Positions 1 to 7,809 of a stretch of 26,761 bases of DNA are shown here, in pieces. The notes beneath the pieces were generated by a model. That model saw only the letters and a program-made list of their open reading frames with translations, ran no database searches and had not been told where the DNA came from. Location of the stretch: assembly GCA_003444085.1 (NCBI GenBank), contig DLVL01000011.1:1-26761 (forward strand), in the 5' to 3' direction. Source of the stretch: Kosmotogaceae bacterium (lineage in GTDB: Bacteria > Thermotogota > Thermotogae > Petrotogales > Kosmotogaceae). How positions within the stretch are numbered: position 1 is the stretch's first letter; each line of letters starts with the position of its first letter. A program made the translations under genes and the position numbers.

Positions 1-174
1 GCGAAATTATCACAACCCGAGATAAGTAGCGAATCATATTCTCTGTCAGAGATGATTCCTCTGAGTAAGTCGATGCGTTTTCTGAAAACAGTATTCTCCA
101 AACTCTATCATCCTTTCTTGAGTAAGATGTAGCGCTAACTACTCTTTCTCGCCAGTTTGCTTTTATAACTATAC
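1..174. other. left-edge intergenic or unresolved region
   Basis: These bases lie downstream of the leftmost GH130 gene. I see no convincing start codon with a ribosome-binding site, no RNA gene and no terminator with a T-tract on either strand. On the minus strand one frame stays open from inside the GH130 3' end to the window edge, but it has no usable start near its beginning and its translation is not recognisable. The end of the sugar operon may therefore lie outside the window. Confidence 0.4.
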
Positions 175-1134
175 CTACTCCAGGTCTATACAGGCTACTC
201 CAACATAGAGATCGGCTGCGCCATAATAGATCAGTAAACGTTGATCCTTCTCCACCAATCCTTCAACGAAGACGACATTTGGAACCTGGCCATGGATCTC
301 CCAGGAGAGCTCGGGTTCGAGTAAGAAGCTGTCAGTGCGTTTAAGCAATCGCCCTGGATCATTGATATCAAAAAGGGCCGCTCCTACTCTGTAAGTGTTT
401 GAGTAATCGGCGCTATTATAGAAGAGAAGTATTCCCTCTTCTGTGATAATTGGTGGGGGTCCTGGCTCTACAAGGCGACTATCGAAATTCCCTGGACGAG
501 GGTCCATTACGGATCTTGGCAGGACTCTCCAGCTCCTGAGATCTTCCGAATAAGCCAGATAAATGCTCGTATCCCCAAAGTACATGTAGTAACGGTCGTT
601 GATCTTCTGAGGGACTATGGCACCAGCTTTCGACCATTGCATTGTCCTGATTACCGGGCCTATCCTTTCCCAGCTCCTGAGATCTTCAGAGACTGCGATG
701 CAAAGTCTGGCAACAGATCCATCGTATGCTGTATAGGTCATAATGTACTGACCATCGATTTCAACAATCCGTGGATCTTCGCATCCGCCAGGCGACTCAT
801 AACTCTCCTCAGGATAGAAGACAGGTTCCTTCTCTCTTGTGAAGGTCAGACCGTCATTACTGCGAGCCAGACCGATTCTTGACGTACCGTTCCATCTCCC
901 TGTTCCAGTCCAGTCTTCTGCCCTGTAGAACAACCAGACCTCATTGTCAACGATAATCGCTGCGGGATTGTAAGAGGACCTTGCCTCAAATCCGAATCCC
1001 TGAGGAACAAGCACTGGTTCATCAGTCAGTCTGTAAATATCATACACACGTTCGAATTCAAGATTGATTACACCGGAAAAAGCTACAGAGCAGATTACTG
1101 TAAGGACTACCAAAGCAAGAAGTATAGATTTCAC
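175..1134 (-). CDS. exported GH130-family glycosidase
   Basis: This 319-residue protein belongs to glycoside hydrolase family 130, whose members cleave beta-mannosides by phosphorolysis or hydrolysis. Residues 1-20 form a signal peptide (basic start, hydrophobic core, small residues near position 20), so it should act outside the cytoplasm. The five-bladed propeller hallmarks are present: CEDPR at 118-122 with the likely catalytic acid Asp120, KAGAIVP at 169-175, YYMYFGD at 182-188, EPGPPP at 223-228 and PNVVF at 285-289. The position that carries His-Arg in the neighbouring paralogue reads Phe-Gly-Asp here, so phosphate binding may be absent and hydrolysis is possible; that is inference. The start is GTG, preceded by GGGGGTG, and the gene begins 4 bases after the upstream GH130 gene ends, so it is the last gene seen in the operon. 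The exact substrate cannot be read from sequence. Confidence 0.85.
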   Translation of the reverse strand: MKSILLALVVLTVICSVAFSGVINLEFERVYDIYRLTDEPVLVPQGFGFEARSSYNPAAIIVDNEVWLFYRAEDWTGTGRWNGTSRIGLARSNDGLTFTREKEPVFYPEESYESPGGCEDPRIVEIDGQYIMTYTAYDGSVARLCIAVSEDLRSWERIGPVIRTMQWSKAGAIVPQKINDRYYMYFGDTSIYLAYSEDLRSWRVLPRSVMDPRPGNFDSRLVEPGPPPIITEEGILLFYNSADYSNTYRVGAALFDINDPGRLLKRTDSFLLEPELSWEIHGQVPNVVFVEGLVEKDQRLLIYYGAADLYVGVACIDLE

Positions 1135-1138
1135 TCTT

Positions 1139-2023
1139 TCACCCCCTCATCCAGCGATCTACCTTAGACGCCTCAATGGTTGCTAACGCAATGTGGTTAT
1201 CCGCTGCGCCGTAATAGATGTAGTAATGATCATCGTGAAGGACCATTGCGTCGCTGAAAACGACGTTCGGTACACCGCCGTATATTTCCCAGTCCTCTTC
1301 CGGTTCCAGCACTGGTTCTTCACTTCTCTTGATGACTTTACGGGGGTCTTCCAGATCCAGGAGGATGAACCCCAGTCTGTAGGTAGGTTTGGGTGTTCCT
1401 TCAACTCCGTGATATAGAACCAGCCACCCGTGCGGTGTCTTTACAGGCGGCCCCCCAACCCCGATTTTTAGATTGTCCCAATATCCTTCTCTTGGTTTTG
1501 CGATACTGATGAAGTCACTCCAATTCACCAGATCGTCTGAGTAGGCAAGATACATGTCCGGCTCTATTCTGTGAAACATGACATATTTGCCGTTAATACG
1601 TTCAGGGAACAAAGCCGCATCTTTGTTGTTGATGTCTGGAATCACTACCCCATGTCTCTTCCAAAGTATGAAGTCAGTCGAAGAGGCCATGGAAATCCTG
1701 ACGCCTTCCGGAGAGTAGCCAGTGTAAAGCATATAGAATCTGTTGTTGATTCTCGTGACTCTGGGGTCTTCTACACCGAACAATTCGGATTTCGACCCTG
1801 GACCGAAAACAGGTCTCTCCAGCCTGTTGAAACGAACCCCGTCAGTACTGACGGCGTATCCTATCCTTGAAACCATGTCCTCTCCTTGCGCGCGGTATAG
1901 CATGTGAAACAGATCATTATGCTTGATTACAGCGCAGTTGAACACATACTTCGATTCCCAGTGATGGTTTGATACAGGTGAAAGAATTGGATTAAGAACG
2001 TGTCTGGTTAATCTGATTTCCAC
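1139..2023 (-). CDS. cytoplasmic GH130 beta-mannoside phosphorylase-like enzyme
   Basis: A 294-residue GH130 protein without a signal peptide. It carries VEDPR at 84-88 with the likely catalytic acid Asp86, DAALFPERINGKY at 135-147, Phe-His-Arg at 150-152, GVGGPP at 188-193, YHG at 204-206 and PNVVF at 252-256. The His-Arg pair and the GGPP and YHG segments match the phosphorylase branch of GH130, which converts beta-linked mannosides plus phosphate to alpha-mannose 1-phosphate and a shortened sugar. The start is GTG with AAGGAGG upstream. It lies 13 bases after the inner-membrane permease gene of the same operon, so it probably processes the sugar imported by that transporter. The substrate linkage (beta-1,4 or beta-1,2, with mannose or N-acetylglucosamine) is undetermined. 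Confidence 0.88.
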   Translation of the reverse strand: MEIRLTRHVLNPILSPVSNHHWESKYVFNCAVIKHNDLFHMLYRAQGEDMVSRIGYAVSTDGVRFNRLERPVFGPGSKSELFGVEDPRVTRINNRFYMLYTGYSPEGVRISMASSTDFILWKRHGVVIPDINNKDAALFPERINGKYVMFHRIEPDMYLAYSDDLVNWSDFISIAKPREGYWDNLKIGVGGPPVKTPHGWLVLYHGVEGTPKPTYRLGFILLDLEDPRKVIKRSEEPVLEPEEDWEIYGGVPNVVFSDAMVLHDDHYYIYYGAADNHIALATIEASKVDRWMRG

Positions 2024-2036
2024 GATGCTACCTCCT

Positions 2037-2873
2037 TCATTTCAATGACATGGATATACCCTGCAAGAAGTACTTCCTGAAGACAAGGAAAATCAGGACC
2101 ATTGGGAGTGTCTGTAACACTGATCCAGCGAGAATTGGTCCGACATACTGCCCGTACTGCATGTTGAAGCTAGCAAGCAGTACCGAAAGGGGCATCTTAT
2201 TATAATCCCTCATCACAATGAGTGGCCACATGAAATTGTCCCATATGCCAATAAATGTGAAAAGCCCCACAATTGAAGCTGTAGAGCTACTGAGAGGGAT
2301 CATGATTTTGAAAATCGTCCAGAATGTGCCAGCCCCATCGATTTTTGCTGCTTCAATATAATCAATGGGGACCGATTTATAGGACTGGGCAAACATAAAG
2401 ACCCCCCATGCTGACATTATGCTGGGTAGGATCATCGCAGCATAAGTATCCGGGAGTCTGAGTGATCTGATGAGTACGTAAAGCGGAACGATGAACAGGA
2501 AACCCGGAAAGAGCATCTGGAAAATCACGAAGTTGAAGAGCTTTTCTCTTCCTTTAAAGGTTATTCGCGATAGTGCATAGCCGATAATTGCAGATGATAC
2601 CACAACGCAAACCGTTACCGTTACAGACACAAAGATGCTGTTCATAAGTGCCCTGATGAATGGTCTGTTCATTCGATCTGCTGCTTGCAAAAGGAAAGAG
2701 TAGTGCTCGGTAGTGAACCTCGAAGGCCAGAATCTTGTGAAGATCTCCGGGGCCGGCTTGACAGAACCCATTGCCATCCACAGGTATGGATATATCCAGA
2801 TTATCGAAGCAACAAACAGGACAACATAGAGGATTCCGATAGGTATCTTCTTGACAAAACGACCCTTTGTCAT
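2037..2873 (-). CDS. carbohydrate ABC transporter permease (MalG type, CUT1)
   Basis: This 278-residue inner-membrane protein has about six hydrophobic segments and the EAA loop EAAKIDGAG followed by FKIMIPL, which contacts the ATPase. The N-terminal segment ending in a short periplasmic stretch and the C-terminal basic tail fit the MalG half of CUT1 sugar importers. Its ATG overlaps the TGA of the preceding permease gene (ATGA, 4-base overlap), which indicates translational coupling and a heterodimeric channel. No ATPase gene lies in the operon, so the transporter probably uses a shared MsmX/MalK-type ATPase encoded elsewhere, as is common for CUT1 systems in Firmicutes and Thermotogae. Confidence 0.93.
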   Translation of the reverse strand: MTKGRFVKKIPIGILYVVLFVASIIWIYPYLWMAMGSVKPAPEIFTRFWPSRFTTEHYSFLLQAADRMNRPFIRALMNSIFVSVTVTVCVVVSSAIIGYALSRITFKGREKLFNFVIFQMLFPGFLFIVPLYVLIRSLRLPDTYAAMILPSIMSAWGVFMFAQSYKSVPIDYIEAAKIDGAGTFWTIFKIMIPLSSSTASIVGLFTFIGIWDNFMWPLIVMRDYNKMPLSVLLASFNMQYGQYVGPILAGSVLQTLPMVLIFLVFRKYFLQGISMSLK

Positions 2874-3751
2874 ACGAAGCTCACTTCCCTTTCTATGAGC
2901 TTACGGGTGAGGAAGACACAGCCAAAAGTAAGTAATGCAGTTGCCATGGCCAGTGTCGAAGCATATCCCGGATCAAGTCGCTGGAATGCTGTGGTGTATA
3001 TCAGCATCTGGAATGTGAGAGTTCTTCTCATCGGACCTCCACCAGTTATTATGAAGGGCTCCGTGAATATGCCAAATGTCAGAACAATTGAAAGAATGAG
3101 AACCATTACCAACGAGGGATTCAATAACGGCAGGGTAATCTTTCTGAACTTCACCCACTTCGTTGCGCCGTCCAGTTCAGCTGATTCATACAGTGACCTG
3201 GGTATGACTTGAAGCCCCGAGTAAAGAATCAGCCCGTAATACCCGATGAACTTCCATGTCACCATCATAGCTATGGCGAACAAAGCAAGTTGTGGTTCGC
3301 TGAACCAGGGAATAGTTTTACCAAAGAGATTGTATGTCAATCTGTTCAGCGGTCCATTTATTGCGAAGAGATTGGAGAATATGATCGAATACGCAACTCC
3401 TGACGAAACATTCGCAACAAGAAATGCCAGAATAAAGAACGTCTTGAAGAACTTGATCTTGGTAAGAGCTATAGCAAAAAGTAATGCAATACCGAGAACC
3501 ATTGGAATGAAGTAGAGCATGAAATTGAACGTGTTGAACACAACCTGCCAAAATACATCATCAGTAACCATTCTTATGAAATTGTCAAACCATACAAAGC
3601 GTCTTGGTGTCAGGAAGTTCCACCGTGACAGCGCAAGTATGAACAACCACACAAAAGGGTAACCCCAGAAGATGGCAGTGTACGCGAGATAAACGGAAGA
3701 GATGCTCCAGCCCTTTATGGTTTCTCTTCTCTGTAGAGTTCTCATGCCCAT
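2870..3751 (-). CDS. carbohydrate ABC transporter permease (MalF/UgpA type, CUT1)
   Basis: This 293-residue membrane protein pairs with the downstream MalG-type permease. Several hydrophobic segments are evident and the EAA loop reads ESAELDGAT followed by FRKITLPLL. The chosen ATG has GGAGGTG eight bases upstream; a second in-frame ATG two codons later cannot be excluded. A strong stem-loop separates it from the binding-protein gene upstream, which would allow lower expression of the permeases than of the binding protein. Confidence 0.93.
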   Translation of the reverse strand: MGMRTLQRRETIKGWSISSVYLAYTAIFWGYPFVWLFILALSRWNFLTPRRFVWFDNFIRMVTDDVFWQVVFNTFNFMLYFIPMVLGIALLFAIALTKIKFFKTFFILAFLVANVSSGVAYSIIFSNLFAINGPLNRLTYNLFGKTIPWFSEPQLALFAIAMMVTWKFIGYYGLILYSGLQVIPRSLYESAELDGATKWVKFRKITLPLLNPSLVMVLILSIVLTFGIFTEPFIITGGGPMRRTLTFQMLIYTTAFQRLDPGYASTLAMATALLTFGCVFLTRKLIEREVSFV

Positions 3752-3782
3752 GCTTTATGCACCTCCGTCAGCGACAAGAATA

Positions 3783-3805
3783 GGCGGGGGCTTTGAGCCC
3801 CCGCC
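3783..3805 (-). terminator. intercistronic stem-loop, possible partial terminator
   Basis: A perfect 10-base-pair inverted repeat (GGCGGGGGCT and AGCCCCCGCC) with a 3-base loop lies 6 bases after the stop of the binding-protein gene. On the minus strand the sequence that follows is only mildly T-rich (TATTCTTGTC), so it may be a leaky terminator or an mRNA-stabilising hairpin rather than the end of the operon. The permease gene follows after about 30 bases with no obvious promoter. Confidence 0.8.
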
Positions 3806-3811
3806 GGTTAA

Positions 3812-5065
3812 TCACCAGAGGATTCTTCTAATGCGAGTAGCGGCATTGGAGAGAGCGTTCTCAGGGGTTGCACGACCGTACATGAGGGGCTCAACAAGGT
3901 ACTGGGTCATCATGTCCTGAACATCTACGTACTGCTCTGTTAAAGCAGGCGGAATTGCATAAGGAATGTACTTCGCGTATTCTGCAAAGACCGGATCTTC
4001 AGCCATGAACGAAGAGAAAATCGCATGTGTTCCGAGATCTCCTCTTGCAGGAGGCATGTTTGTTATTTCTACCCAGCGTTTGTCGTTCTCGATATTTGAG
4101 TAGACCCATTTGATGAACTCCCATGCTTCTTCTTTGTGCGGTGAGTGCGCAAACATCACAAGACCCTTAGTATCTGCGAAAGTGTTTATGGGAGCGTCTT
4201 CAGGGTAGCTATCGGGAACGGGTGGGGGTGCTACGATTATGTTGTTGTAGATGTCAGGGAACTGTGTCTTGGCCCAGTTTATTTCCCAGGGGCCCATTAT
4301 CGTTCCTCCGATAACACCCATATAGAAGGGATTGGCTCCAAGATCTGCAGCTGTCCATTTCTCTCTAAACATGGTATCAATAAACTTCGCCACTTCCAGC
4401 CCATACTCGTCGTCGAACGTTGCTCTTCCTCTTTCTACGTCAAGGTAGGGTTTGCCACCACTGGCTGCGTAGTAGTAGGTGATGAAGTCAAACCATCTGT
4501 CCCACCAGTTTCTTCCCATGATTACCTGCATCCCAAACCTTTCAAGTCCATGTGAATAAGCCTTGCTGAACTCGTAGACCTCTGAATAGGTTCTCGGAGC
4601 CCTGTCAAAACCGACTGACTCGAGCAAGTCTTTCCTCCACCACATCATCATGGGATTTGAGTAGATCGGGAATACATAGTAACTCCCATCGAACTTCCAC
4701 CCTTCAATGATTTCTCGCATTTCTCTCGTATCTACGAGGTCCCAGAAGTCCGGAAAGGTCTCAAGTGGAACGAGTTGACCCGCTCCGATCAGTTGAGCAG
4801 CAAAACCACTCATGATATTTGTACAGATGTCAGGGGCCTGATTTGAAGCGATCGCAATAAGAATAGCCTCTTCAGAACTGGCTGCCGCAGGAATGGTAGA
4901 CCATTTGATCCTGATGTCAGGGTTTTCCTGGTGCCATTGGTCAACGGTTTCTTTCCAGAATTCTTCCTGCAGTGGGTTTGGAGCGGTCCAGAAGACCAAT
5001 TCGACCTGTCCAAGAAGTAATAGAGACACTGTCAGAACAGCGATAACAAGAACCAGTCTTTTCAT
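3812..5065 (-). CDS. sugar ABC transporter substrate-binding protein (CUT1)
   Basis: A 417-residue extracytoplasmic solute-binding protein of the SBP_bac_1 fold. Residues 1-20 form a signal peptide (MKRLVLV followed by a long Leu/Val core) and no lipobox cysteine is present, so it should be soluble under the outer toga rather than a lipoprotein. The typical N-lobe start VELVFWTAP, an aromatic-rich ligand cleft (MMMWWRKDLL; NWWDRWFDF) and a C-terminal helix ending in an RIRRILW-like segment fit sugar binders. The ATG is preceded by GAGGAGGTG five bases away. It follows the repressor gene by 22 bases and precedes both permeases. The substrate is probably a mannoside-type oligosaccharide, judged only from the GH130 neighbours. 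Confidence 0.92.
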   Translation of the reverse strand: MKRLVLVIAVLTVSLLLLGQVELVFWTAPNPLQEEFWKETVDQWHQENPDIRIKWSTIPAAASSEEAILIAIASNQAPDICTNIMSGFAAQLIGAGQLVPLETFPDFWDLVDTREMREIIEGWKFDGSYYVFPIYSNPMMMWWRKDLLESVGFDRAPRTYSEVYEFSKAYSHGLERFGMQVIMGRNWWDRWFDFITYYYAASGGKPYLDVERGRATFDDEYGLEVAKFIDTMFREKWTAADLGANPFYMGVIGGTIMGPWEINWAKTQFPDIYNNIIVAPPPVPDSYPEDAPINTFADTKGLVMFAHSPHKEEAWEFIKWVYSNIENDKRWVEITNMPPARGDLGTHAIFSSFMAEDPVFAEYAKYIPYAIPPALTEQYVDVQDMMTQYLVEPLMYGRATPENALSNAATRIRRILW

Positions 5066-5087
5066 AATTACACCTCCTCATTAGTGG

Positions 5088-6071
5088 TCATAATGAACTA
5101 TCTCTCTTTACGAATTCCGTGAACAACATGATTTTCACAGGATGAGTATCCTCGCGCATCAAGAGGTTGTAAATCCTTCTTGCCGCCATGGTTCCCATTT
5201 CGTGCTTGAAGATCTTGAGAGTTGTCAGTGGAGGGTCACAGAAGCTGGCACTCACTATATCGTCAAATCCTACGACTGAAACATCTTCTGGTATACTTAG
5301 CTTTCTTTGCTTAAGTACTTCGATGGCTCTTATCGCTATGGTATCGTTTGCTCCAAAGATGGCCTCAGGTATTCCGTAGCTCTTAAGCATCAGATCGACG
5401 ATAGCTTCCATGTTGTCATTGTGTTCATCATACTCATAAGTCTTTGGAAGGTAACGTCTTCTCTCCATTGCAGCGACATAGCCATCGTACCTGTCTTTGA
5501 AGCCAAAGTGAGTCAAAGGTCCGTGAATATGAACTATCTTTCTGAGGCTATTTCCGAGCAGATGGTCAACAGCATAATGGGCACCGTCATATCCGTCACT
5601 GATGACGCAATCTACCTTGATTCCAGGAATATACTGGTCCACAAGAACAAGAGGTTTTCCTGTCGCTTTGATACTCCTGGTCAGTTCTCGAGTGATCTCA
5701 CCTCCCATCAGGAGAAAACCGTCAAAGTCCCTGATAGAAGAGGTATTACTGGTATGAAGCATCTCAATACCGCAATTGTTTGGCACCAGATACTCCTTTA
5801 TTCCGGAAAGCGCGACACTATAGAACTCGTCTGGTTCAGTGCTCGTGAATCGAAGGATTCGTTCACTTGTTACCACGCCAATCTTGAATGACAATCTCCT
5901 GCTGGCAAGATAACTGGCTGCCTTCATAGGTCTGTAGTTTAGTTCTTCTATCGCTTTCATCACGGCCTTCCGGGTATTGGTTGAGACATAACCGCTCTCA
6001 TTAATAACACGTGATACTGTTGCAGTAGAAACCCCGGAAAGCCTTGCTACGTCAACAAGTTTGCCACCCAA
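5088..6071 (-). CDS. LacI-family transcriptional regulator
   Basis: This 327-residue repressor has the LacI helix-turn-helix at residues 4-25 (VDVARLSGVSTATVSRVIN), the hinge region LNYRPMKAASYLASRR and a periplasmic-binding-protein-like effector domain to the end. The start is TTG with AAGGAGG ten bases upstream; the DNA-binding domain begins at the usual distance from it. It is the first gene of the sugar operon. Two LacI-type operators lie in the divergent intergenic region, which suggests autoregulation and control of the rightward secreted-protein genes. The inducer is probably a sugar released by the pathway, which is an inference. Confidence 0.93.
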   Translation of the reverse strand: MGGKLVDVARLSGVSTATVSRVINESGYVSTNTRKAVMKAIEELNYRPMKAASYLASRRLSFKIGVVTSERILRFTSTEPDEFYSVALSGIKEYLVPNNCGIEMLHTSNTSSIRDFDGFLLMGGEITRELTRSIKATGKPLVLVDQYIPGIKVDCVISDGYDGAHYAVDHLLGNSLRKIVHIHGPLTHFGFKDRYDGYVAAMERRRYLPKTYEYDEHNDNMEAIVDLMLKSYGIPEAIFGANDTIAIRAIEVLKQRKLSIPEDVSVVGFDDIVSASFCDPPLTTLKIFKHEMGTMAARRIYNLLMREDTHPVKIMLFTEFVKRDSSL

Positions 6072-6089
6072 AAGGACTATTCCTCCTTA

Positions 6090-6103
6090 TGTAAACGCTT
6101 CCA
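6090..6103. promoter_or_regulatory. LacI-type operator, repressor side
   Basis: TGTAAACGCTTCCA shares its first 11 bases with the site at 6386-6399 and has the central CG typical of LacI-family operators. It covers the predicted transcription start of the repressor gene, just downstream of the minus-strand -10 element and immediately upstream of its ribosome-binding site. The expected effect is autorepression. Confidence 0.7.
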
Positions 6104-6106
6104 TAC

Positions 6107-6112
6107 ATTATA
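6107..6112 (-). promoter_or_regulatory. -10 element of the repressor and sugar operon
   Basis: On the minus strand the bases read TATAAT in an AT-rich run, placing the transcription start near 6100 inside the operator. No good -35 hexamer is seen at the usual distance. Confidence 0.55.
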
Positions 6113-6372
6113 TAATAATACTTCTGTTGGTGCCTCTAAGTCACATCTGAATAGACCCCGACAGAAGCAGATATATGTGATTATTCCTGATTAGACCGAC
6201 TTAGTTCATTCGAGCCAAGTGAAGGTAGATATTACGAAATGAATACAAGCATATCGCGAAACGAGGAGAACCGATGAATATAAGGTCGATTTCCCATGAT
6301 AATTGCTGTCCTGTGCTTGTAATTGTCTGAGAATAGTTCTGTGCGATTTGTCGGGAAATGATTCTTAACGTA

Positions 6373-6378
6373 TATAAT
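6373..6378 (+). promoter_or_regulatory. -10 element of the rightward secreted-protein genes
   Basis: A consensus TATAAT lies 46 bases before the ATG of the 442-residue protein gene. A weak -35 candidate (TTGTCG, 6348-6353) sits 19 bases upstream. The LacI-type operator begins 8 bases downstream, so bound repressor would cover the start site. Confidence 0.65.
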
Positions 6379-6385
6379 CAAAAAG

Positions 6386-6399
6386 TGTAAACGCTTACA
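6386..6399. promoter_or_regulatory. LacI-type operator, rightward side
   Basis: TGTAAACGCTTACA is palindromic at 12 of 14 positions around a central CG, which is the classic LacI/CcpA-class operator form. It overlaps the predicted start of transcription of the rightward unit. The adjacent LacI gene is the obvious candidate regulator, although a CcpA-like global regulator would bind a similar site. Confidence 0.75.
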
Positions 6400-6423
6400 T
6401 CCCACATTTTAAGGAGGGGTAAC

Positions 6424-7752
6424 ATGAAGAAGTTACTGGTTCTTCTAGTTGCTTTTGTAGCGGTAGTTACTTTTGGTGGAACAGCTGTCATACCGGTGAA
6501 CCTGAGTAAGGTTACTGATGTCGAAGTGCCTGTTGTTATGAAGATGGCAGATGTACTTGATCTGGTAGGCATCGATTTTGATGCGAACTGGGATTCACTG
6601 AGAATTGCTGACGAGCGAGGAAATGAGGTTGCTTACCAGTATGTTGATGTCGATCTGAATAACAGACTTTCGGCCGGAGATTTGCTTGTCTTTCTGGCTC
6701 CGTCTTCTGTTAAGATAACCGTTTCTGAGGATTTTGATGTTGTGGCGCCAGAATACCCACCTGTCCTGTCTGTTGACGAAACTGACAATGGATGGCTCAT
6801 TATCAGTGATCTGTTTACCATTGAAGTCAATCGGTATGGACTCCTGAAAGTTACAGAATATGCTGGTGTAAAAGGAACCATTGTCGATGAAATTGGTATT
6901 GTGAGAGTTGCCGGTTGGGTCGGCTCCACGTATTACATTGATGGAGGATTGGGAAGACATGAAGAGAAGACTTCCTTTGGTTTCAGAATAAAGGAAGTCG
7001 AGGTTCTTGATCCCGGCCCAGTTGCTGTTACAGTAGTTTCCAGACTGGTCAGTGATATGTTCCTCGGTCTGGAAGTAGAAGTACTCTCGACTGTATTCAA
7101 AACCGGTGACATGGTTATTGAGACGAACTTCAAGTTCAACTCCTATGCAGACATGATGAAGCTTCATCCTATGATAACCAGGCCGTTGACAGATGTTGCT
7201 GACGATGCTGTACACATGCTCCCTGTCTTCAGAAGACTTGTATGGGCAGATCAGCTGAATATAACGCCTCTGGAGTACTGGCTTGAAAGGAATGCGATCA
7301 TGAATGTTGACAGGAAGCCATATATTGTCTTCCCGGCGGTAGACCCGATGAGACCTTTCTGGTGGGGAGCAACCTACATATTCGCGTCACAGGAGAACTG
7401 GAGATCGAACTACTCGCCTTCCCTGGGCATCGGTATAGCGGAAATAATGCCTGAAAAACCTGTTGTCTATGTCGATTACGACAAATGGGCGAGCGGTAAT
7501 ATGTGGATTTATGAGAGTAGAGAGTTCAGGGATGGAGTTTTCAGATGGATACCCGGGGAATTTGAGCTGTTCGAGGCAACAAAGGGCAATGTGACAACAG
7601 TGATGGAGGAGTGGCCAAACAGGTATGCTGCTGGTGACTCACTGAGTTTCGTGAAGTACTACAGGCTTTTCGAGTGTCAGAGTATCGAAGAAGCTATCAG
7701 GATGCTTGAGCTCAGAACCCTGGAGATCCAGTCCATCAGTATTGAAGAGTGA
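6424..7752 (+). CDS. exported protein of unknown function
   Basis: A 442-residue protein with a signal peptide at residues 1-19 (MKKLLVLLVAFVAVVTFGG). The rest has no further membrane segment and reads as beta-rich with many Val, Asp and aromatic residues. I do not recognise the family with confidence. The segment around residues 60-90 (a backbone of Gln, Asp, Asp, Leu then LLVFLAP) resembles the N-terminal beta domains of secreted polysaccharide-lyase-like or DUF4861-like proteins, which is only a resemblance. The ATG has AAGGAGGGG upstream. The gene is the first of a rightward unit, sits behind a LacI-type operator and is followed by a strong terminator-like hairpin. Its context suggests binding or cleavage of the glycan whose fragments the divergent operon imports. 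Confidence 0.8.
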   Translation: MKKLLVLLVAFVAVVTFGGTAVIPVNLSKVTDVEVPVVMKMADVLDLVGIDFDANWDSLRIADERGNEVAYQYVDVDLNNRLSAGDLLVFLAPSSVKITVSEDFDVVAPEYPPVLSVDETDNGWLIISDLFTIEVNRYGLLKVTEYAGVKGTIVDEIGIVRVAGWVGSTYYIDGGLGRHEEKTSFGFRIKEVEVLDPGPVAVTVVSRLVSDMFLGLEVEVLSTVFKTGDMVIETNFKFNSYADMMKLHPMITRPLTDVADDAVHMLPVFRRLVWADQLNITPLEYWLERNAIMNVDRKPYIVFPAVDPMRPFWWGATYIFASQENWRSNYSPSLGIGIAEIMPEKPVVYVDYDKWASGNMWIYESREFRDGVFRWIPGEFELFEATKGNVTTVMEEWPNRYAAGDSLSFVKYYRLFECQSIEEAIRMLELRTLEIQSISIEE

Positions 7753-7767
7753 TTTGTTTGATAATCT

Positions 7768-7794
7768 AAGAGGCGCTTTGCGCCTCTTTTTTTG
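7768..7794 (+). terminator. Rho-independent terminator or attenuating hairpin
   Basis: A perfect stem (AAGAGGCGC and GCGCCTCTT) with loop TTT is followed by a run of T residues to 7794. It stands 15 bases after the stop of the 442-residue protein gene. Its T-tract almost touches the ribosome-binding site of the next gene, so any transcription of that gene from upstream must read through it. Confidence 0.88.
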
Positions 7795-7809
7795 TTTGAG
7801 GTGATGATT

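Larger units (their letters stand above)
6072..6423. other. divergent intergenic control region
   Basis: This 352-base gap separates the leftward sugar operon from the rightward secreted-protein genes. It contains two LacI-type operators and a -10 element for each direction, listed separately. The middle part (about 6120-6345) shows no RNA gene or strong hairpin. A possible 18-codon frame with an AGGAG site lies at 6274-6330 but is too short to call. Confidence 0.6.

Noticed and set aside
1..174. Open minus-strand frame continuing past the end of the exported GH130 gene to the window edge
   Set aside because: No ATG, GTG or TTG start precedes it within reach, it overlaps the GH130 3' end, and the translation resembles no family I know.
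6595..7215. 206-codon antisense frame inside the 442-residue protein gene
   Set aside because: The sense gene has a signal peptide, strong ribosome-binding site and promoter; the antisense translation is low-complexity and has no site of its own.
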